Shown here in pieces: positions 57,085 to 64,000 of a DNA stretch of 64,000 nt; position 1 is the first letter of the stretch; each line of letters opens with the position of its first letter. The stretch comes from Tillus elongatus (Eukaryota; Arthropoda; Insecta; Coleoptera; Cleridae). Location: assembly GCA_964006375.1 (NCBI GenBank), contig OZ023265.1:154854547-154918546 (forward strand). The letters are read 5' to 3'. The notes under the pieces are model-generated. The model did not search any database. It worked only from the letters and a program-made list of their open reading frames with translations, and was not told the origin of the DNA. A program made the position numbers and the translations under genes.

Positions 57085-58294
57085 GACCTGGAAAACCGGG
57101 AAAAATCAGGGAAATTGAAATACCCCCTAAAATGTCAGTGCAATGTGAGGGAATTTTATGATTTTGTTCAAATGTCATGGAAATTATTCAGTAGACCTGG
57201 AAATTATACATTTTTAAAATTTCGTCACCAGCAGATCCATTATTATTTTGATTTCATATATATTATATGAATTTCTTTCACGTAAATCTTTTTCTACTAC
57301 GGCTGTTGTATGGTATATTAATTGAAACCGTCAATGAACCCAGCGCATGTCACATGCGCCGATATAAATACAGTGTCTTCTTCATCTCAAACATGTCTAA
57401 TTCGTTCAACTCATGTCGAATGTTCTTCCTTGAATGCATAAAATGCAAAATGCATTCAAGTTATTGACGACGTAGAGCTGCGCTGTGAATATGTTTATTT
57501 GATTTTAACCTAAATGACCGACCATAGGATTAAAGTTGGAGTGAAATAATCGGGTATAATGGGTATTTGTATCCTAATCGACAAGAGAAAACTTTAATAT
57601 CGTAACACATTGTGTATGATAGTTGAAAGAAATTAGTAGGAGTGGGAAATATAGAAATTAACGATAAGCAGAGGTAGTATGTTAAAAATTCATATCATAA
57701 ATATATAAGAATTCTCGATGAAAATCAGAAGGCAATGCTTGATATGGGCGAAGCAGAAAAATGAAACATAAGGCATGTAGAGAAATATCAAAACTACAAA
57801 TGAGGAAAAAATGCATTAAAGACAATGCAAAATACAAAACTAAAGATTTAGAATCTAAAAATATCACCTTGAGCAAATATCTATGAATAATTCCTACCAT
57901 CTTCTTCATATGGTGATCTCTCTCGGCCCTTTTTTTTTTGTAGTAAACATTTGAGATCTGTATTATTATTGTTTTTTTAAATAACGTTATTTGATTGTGG
58001 AAGAAGAAGCGCTTAACTTACTGTTCTGATTAAAATTCTTTTCGCAGATAATTTATTCCAATGCTTGAACAGTAGTTACACAATATGGTTCTTGTAGCTC
58101 ATTTAGATGAAAATAAGTGAAACTTTGTTAAGTAGTTACTGCAAAAATATGTAATAAACTCGTTATTTAAGAGGTAGAAGGTTATCACTTTTCTGTATTA
58201 GTTTGACAGATTAAGCATCTTTGTGTTTTATTAATGTATGTGTCTTAAAAAAATATTCAGAGATGTATGTTGTTCATTTCGAGTATTATAAAAC
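57085..58294. other. No gene identified
   Basis: AT-rich; frames 57267-57467 and 57682-57909 not recognised. If 57072 and 60043 are two ends of one element, this is its interior, but no transposase motif is visible. Confidence 0.35.
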
Positions 58295-58890
<596 letters not shown>

Positions 58891-59249
58891 TTACAAATGA
58901 ACTTTAATAAGATATTATGCTGTGACAATACCTCTCTCAAGCAGTGGTGATTTCTCCTAGTGAGCTAGGATATAAAATATAATCAAAATGTGCACAGTTA
59001 TATATGTTTTATTTCTTTTTCCCTTAGTCTTAATACACTACATATTTTATGACAATCGATTTAATTTACTTATTTGATTTCATTTCAATAGTCGGTTAAT
59101 AGTGACTTGGAATGAAGTAGATCCCACGTTTCTAACATATTTAACGAATATGAGTAGATCAAAGCAACTGGGAATGAATTCGGTCACTCCCCGACACACG
59201 TGTTTATACAATAGTGAGGAAAATACTTGATTTTAACACTGCAGTGAGC

Positions 59250-59979
<730 letters not shown>

Positions 59980-60030
59980 AACTTCACTCGAGGAGTCTGG
60001 AAATGTCAGGGAATTTGATTTTTGATTTCT

Positions 60031-60043
60031 GCTGGGTACCCTG
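60031..60043. other. hAT-like terminus, right
   Basis: GCTGGGTACCCTG, exact reverse complement of 57072-57084, preceded by TGGAAATGTCAGGGAATTTG. The flanking 8 bp (GCTTTTCA) do not match the left flank (CGCGCTCT), so no target duplication is visible. Confidence 0.55.
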
Positions 60044-61063
60044 GCTTTTCATTGCAAGTTTTGTATAAACATTTGTTAGAATCAAAACAACGAGACCAAA
60101 TGTAATTGAGATAGGTAAAAGGAAACTGCGAAATGAATATTAAGCTAAACGATTAAAAGTATTCTTTTTGTAAAGACTGGCCTGATAATTTTCAATCCGC
60201 CAAAGAAATTTAGCTAGTAAGTTTGGTTGAAACGTCAACAATGATGATCGGTACAATATATCTTCTTGTCTCAACTAAATCCTGTTGATAGTTAACCTTC
60301 GCTTTCCACCGCCTAACTGTAGGGCAAGCCTGGATAGAGAAACAAGCAAACGACGAACAGAGAGAGGATTTGATTAACTTAATAAGATCGATACCGAATA
60401 TCCTGATGTTAGTCGAGGTAATCGCTTTCCAGTTTGCCATCTTACTACTTAGGTTAGTATATCGCAACACACCATCTTCCGTAAGTACAGCAATATTGCA
60501 AATTAGCCACCAAATTCACCCAACCCACATAACAAGTGTGTCCCGGGTTCTAATAGCGATAACATCACATGTAAATTTTGTGCGTACCCAGTTTTGATAG
60601 TCGATATTAAACAATGTCAACTTTGCAGACGGCTTAGAGATCCCAAAAGCAAAGGGCTTAGCAGGTTAAAATTAGATTCCCATACCAGGTAAATAATTAA
60701 GTGATACAGAGGGTATGGGAACAAGGCCTGAAGGTGTATGGGCCAGACATACATTCTTCAGGTTTTTTTTTGTGTGATGAATGTATGTACATATCTTGAA
60801 AAATCAATATATTATAATGTCACTTTCAGTTATGAAGTGATGTTATTTTTTGCAGTCCTGTGTCATTAGTTTCTAAGAGAAATGACAAGTAAATCATGGA
60901 CAGAAATGGTATTATGTAGATATAAAATTACTAAAGGGATACGATTTTCAACATTCCGCCAAATATGTTTATAAAATGTACAAATGGGTAAATGGAGAAA
61001 TCTACAATTAATTAATCAATGCAGTACATTCGCTAAATAAGCTCGAGAAAATGATACATTAAC
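60044..61063. other. No gene identified
   Basis: Frames 60210-60470 (minus) and 60370-60597 (plus) not recognised. Confidence 0.35.
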
Positions 61064-61100
61064 CAGTGGCGGCTCGTGAGTGCCGCGGTAGAGAAGGCAG
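61064..61100 (+). other. hAT-like terminus
   Basis: CAGTGGCGGCTCGTG, a terminal sequence typical of hAT transposons in animals. No matching CACGAGCCGCCACTG end is present in the window, so only one end, or an element running past 64000, can be claimed. Confidence 0.45.
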
Positions 61101-61504
61101 TAATTTTTTAACTTTTCGAGGTCACGTTTTCCTGGCACTTCAGAATTTCAGTAAAAAATCCATTTATACAAAAATGTAGACGGTCACAAGAATAGTTTTT
61201 GAAATTTGATACCGTTTTTAAATAATTTATTTACGAATTACTGAAAGTATAAAGAAAAACATAGAGGGTTTATTAAATCGTATAATATTGCTTATAGACC
61301 AAAAATAAATTTCAATAGAAATCCTATATACATTATACATAGTTCAATAAATAAATGAATTTAAATGAGTGATCCAATCCAATGCGTGGTCTATGACGAG
61401 ATGCAAAACGCAGAGGCAGTGTTGCCAATTGCAGTCGTTTGCGAAATCCACGATCAACGATTCAACGAATTTTAATCTACTCGTTATATTTTGATTTTTT
61501 ATAT

Positions 61505-61870
61505 ATAATAATAATAATCTTTATTGCTCATAATTATACAGCATGTCAATACATGTAAGTCGCTGACATGTGCAGTATTTCTACATAATTTTACCAAACG
61601 TCATTCCAAAAATGTTTGACAGCTATCCTCTGAATAACATACTTCAAATTTTGACATACCAATTTTCAAATTTAGATCTGCCTCTTTCTTTCTCCATCTA
61701 AAGTTTCACCCAAAACCTTTACTGCCTCGTATTCCTTTCCATTTAACAATACTTGAGAACAAGCAACTTTCTTTTCTGTTCCATATTTTGCCAAAATAAC
61801 AAATTTTTTGAAGAGCCAAGTTACATTGACGTTTGCAATTATATTATATTCCGGCATTTATACATGCCAG
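61505..61870 (-). mobile_element. LINE 3'-end fragment
   Basis: The minus strand ends in GAGCAATAAAGATTATTATTATT-type tail (AATAAA plus ATT repeats, 61507-61530). Upstream a 61-codon frame (61672-61857) reads KYGTEKKVACSQVLLNGKE and VLGETLDGERKRQI, which I do not recognise as a family, though 8378-8691 is related at the nucleotide level. Confidence 0.5.
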
Positions 61871-62969
61871 TCCGGGATCCGGGACAGGACATCTAATTCA
61901 CAGTACAGAGACAGTCAATTCATCTTTTTGCGTGTAAATTATGTTATCTTGTTGATACATGTCAAAACTAATCTTAAATTGACGTACTGACGTAACAAAT
62001 GAAACTATGTGTTGCACCTGTTTATGTGTACCTGTTTGCTACGTGTTCATATGCTTGTCTTCTCGAAGTACATAACAAAATTAATTCAAATAAAATTGGC
62101 TGCCATAGGGCATTTTATACGACAGTAGTTTCTAATCAAGTTTACATGCGATTTAAACTTTTTCAATACGTGCCAAAGTAAGAAAACCGCTGTATTTAAC
62201 GCATTTGTCTTAACAAAACTAAAAAAAATGGGTTCGGTAAAAATGCCTTGTAGCGCATATTATCCTCTTTTTGCTACAAGACTGTAGTATAATGTTAAAA
62301 ATCAAATTGTCGCTCAATCTATAAACAGAGAAGTAAACATTGATGTCCAATAAATGTATTTACCACCACATTCGTTTCTCTTGCATGTCTTTTCAATTAA
62401 ACCTTCGATTGTACGGTCTATTTCCCAGCTTTCAGTTTATATTGTAGCTTCAGATTTTATTTACTTTGGATTTTATTGAGGCCTGGTTTGGTGTACTGGC
62501 AGACGATATTGTGGCCGTTTGTCGTTTTCCTTGCGACATCCATGTTGACATAACGAGAAAATACTCGTTCCATGATTACCACAATCCACATGACCAACAG
62601 ACTTGCACTCTTCTCCTGCAACTGTCAGATGTTTATCTAGTGCAACTGCGAGTCATTTATGTGATATACACGTATATGCCCGACACCGTCATTGATAAGA
62701 ATTTACAGTACTTTTAAGTCTAGTGTTCTGTTTATCTAAACCGCTGCGTTGTTATATTCCAAATGGAAGCTATTCTTCGTAAAAAAAAACCTAAATAGTA
62801 AGTAATGCAATGGACGCAATTCGCTTTAAGAAACCGAACTATCTCGATGAACGAAACTAGTAGTAGTTATATTTCTTGCCAAATATAACGAATGCAGTGC
62901 TCTAGAACTGTCATTACTTTAAAACATGACAACCCTAACATCTCATCTTTAACGAAAAGAACTATCGTA
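61871..62969. other. No gene identified
   Basis: Frame 62466-62717 (83 codons, plus) not recognised; otherwise AT-rich. Confidence 0.35.
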
Positions 62970-63178
62970 TTATTCTTTCAAATTTTAATAGCTCAGCTTG
63001 TTTTCAACCTAGAATTTTCAGTTAAAAAAATATTTATAAAGGCAATAGGTCCAACTTTCATTAAACCAACTTTATTATTTTTGGAGAAACGGTTATTTTA
63101 ATGTTGTTGTCATTTTTAGTGATCTGCAAGATTTTTATGAAACTTCGCTACCGTGGCGCACTTACTGCGTCTAAATCT
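62970..63178 (-). mobile_element. TA-core TC-end fragment, subfamily E
   Basis: CCAACTTTCATTAAACCAAC, TTTTTGGAGAAAC, CTTCGCTACCGTGG and CGCACTTACTGCGTC (63159). Interior and hairpin half missing. Confidence 0.6.
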
Positions 63179-63250
63179 TTTGTTTTCGCCACTCATAGAC
63201 GTTGGCTAAACAGATGATGTTTTTATTCACTTTTATATTATTTGGTAGTT

Positions 63251-63375
63251 TTAGTGAATTTTCTTTAAAAAAATTCACTAATAAAAAGATCCCAACTTTT
63301 GAATTTTGAAAAAATTTCTTCAAATGAGCGCTAATTTGGCCCCCTGGAACACATATCCAGGGTCAGTTTTAGTAT

Positions 63376-63458
<83 letters not shown>

Positions 63459-63995
63459 ACCGATAACTCAAAAAATGATGCGCCGATTTTGATTAAATTT
63501 GGTGAATACCTTTATTTTGCAAATGGCTTGGATAAGTTCGTTACGCAGGAAAATCGGCTCAGGTTTTCCCCGAAAATTTTGTGTTTTCTTTCGAAAAAAA
63601 TCTATATCTCCGGAAATAACAAGGTAAGGGCAACCAAATTTGGGTCGCCGATGTATATCATTATAGATAAATTACCTCCCAAAATATAGCTCTGTGGGTT
63701 TTAAAAGACGAAAAAGTTATAGGCACTTAAAGAAAAATAAATCGGGGTTTGCCTCAAAACGTCAAAGTCGCGATTTAAAACGTTAAATATGGCAACATTT
63801 AGGCAAAGGAGCTAAGACTAATACGAGCTATGGAAAGAAAATGTCTCCGGAAGAATGTTTTACAAAGCCTGAAGTCTTAGCTGCAGCCGTCATTGTCCTT
63901 CATTTCACTAAAATATTCCCAGAAAATTCATTTCAAATAGACCCTTTCTCTGATGCTTTGGCAGTAGTATTGGCTATAGAGTTTATCGGTTAATT
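63251..63995 (-). mobile_element. TA-core element, subfamily B, near full length
   Basis: Palindrome TTAGTGAATTTTCTTT/AAAATTCACTAA (63251-63281), hairpin half (GAGCGCTAATTTGGCCCCC), (TA)n 63379-63455, TCACACCGATAACTCAAAA, interior and the subfamily B end TCTGATGCTTTGGCAGTAGT (63950). A 127-codon frame (63306-63689) crosses the (TA)n and is an artefact of the repeat. Confidence 0.75.
63379..63455. repeat. (TA)n tract
   Basis: About 38 TA units, core of the last TA-core copy. Confidence 0.98.
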
Positions 63996-64000
63996 TGAAT

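Overview
This window looks like a transposon graveyard from the AT-rich intergenic DNA of a large arthropod genome, probably an insect. Evidence: very low GC, 19 long (TA)n tracts, no operon-like gene density, remnants of Jockey/I-type, R4/Dong-type and R2-type (restriction-like endonuclease, RLE) LINEs, a mariner and Tc1-type transposons, and tRNA-derived SINEs. The species cannot be named from the sequence. I see no host protein gene I can defend; every recognisable reading frame is a broken mobile-element gene.

Layout. 1-4891: two almost identical 1,992-bp copies of one segment (offset 2,899 bp), each a piece of a (TA)n-type element followed by a 5'-truncated LINE with an RNase H domain on the minus strand. 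5804-8904: three tandem copies of the dominant interspersed family, called here the 'TA-core element'. 9446-9815: three-unit minisatellite built around ATGGCGG. 10951-12895: tandem array of a ~310-bp unit that repeatedly carries a hammerhead-ribozyme-like core (the most interesting locus). 13585-20266: SINE pieces, a long TA-core element (15110-16864), a perfect 60-bp inverted repeat (17059-17234) and several (TA)n tracts. 25699-26692: mariner carrying a short LINE tail insertion. 28441-31775: inverted repeat, TA-core elements, LINE reverse-transcriptase fragment, SINE. 36864-39330: duplicated 210-220-bp segment and a DDE transposase fragment. 40165-42600: LINE RNase H fragment, then an R4/Dong-type LINE 3' half joined directly to a 118-bp (AAT)n tract. 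43640-48357: Tc1 helix-turn-helix fragment and more TA-core elements, one of them palindromic. 49002-51945: three adjoining LINE fragments (RNase H, RT, RLE-type). 54365-64000: a second long TA-core element, hAT-like ends, a LINE 3' end and further TA-core copies.

The TA-core family explains most of the window. A copy reads: TC-type end with CGCAGCAAGTGCG, a variable interior, a (TA)n tract of about 70-180 bp, a conserved ~120-bp 'hairpin half' (its middle reads like TCGCGCTCATTTGAA), and a terminal palindrome TTAGTGAATTT/AAATTCACTAA. At least four interiors are swapped behind the same hairpin half. The layout resembles non-autonomous Helitron/Helentron derivatives (HINE/DINE-1 type), but no Rep/helicase gene is present, so this is a hypothesis.

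The two headline candidates are the ~310-bp hammerhead-like array (retrozyme-like) and the dispersed repeats with a second hammerhead-like core (17148, 32868, 50010). All claims come from reading the sequence; no searches or folding were run.
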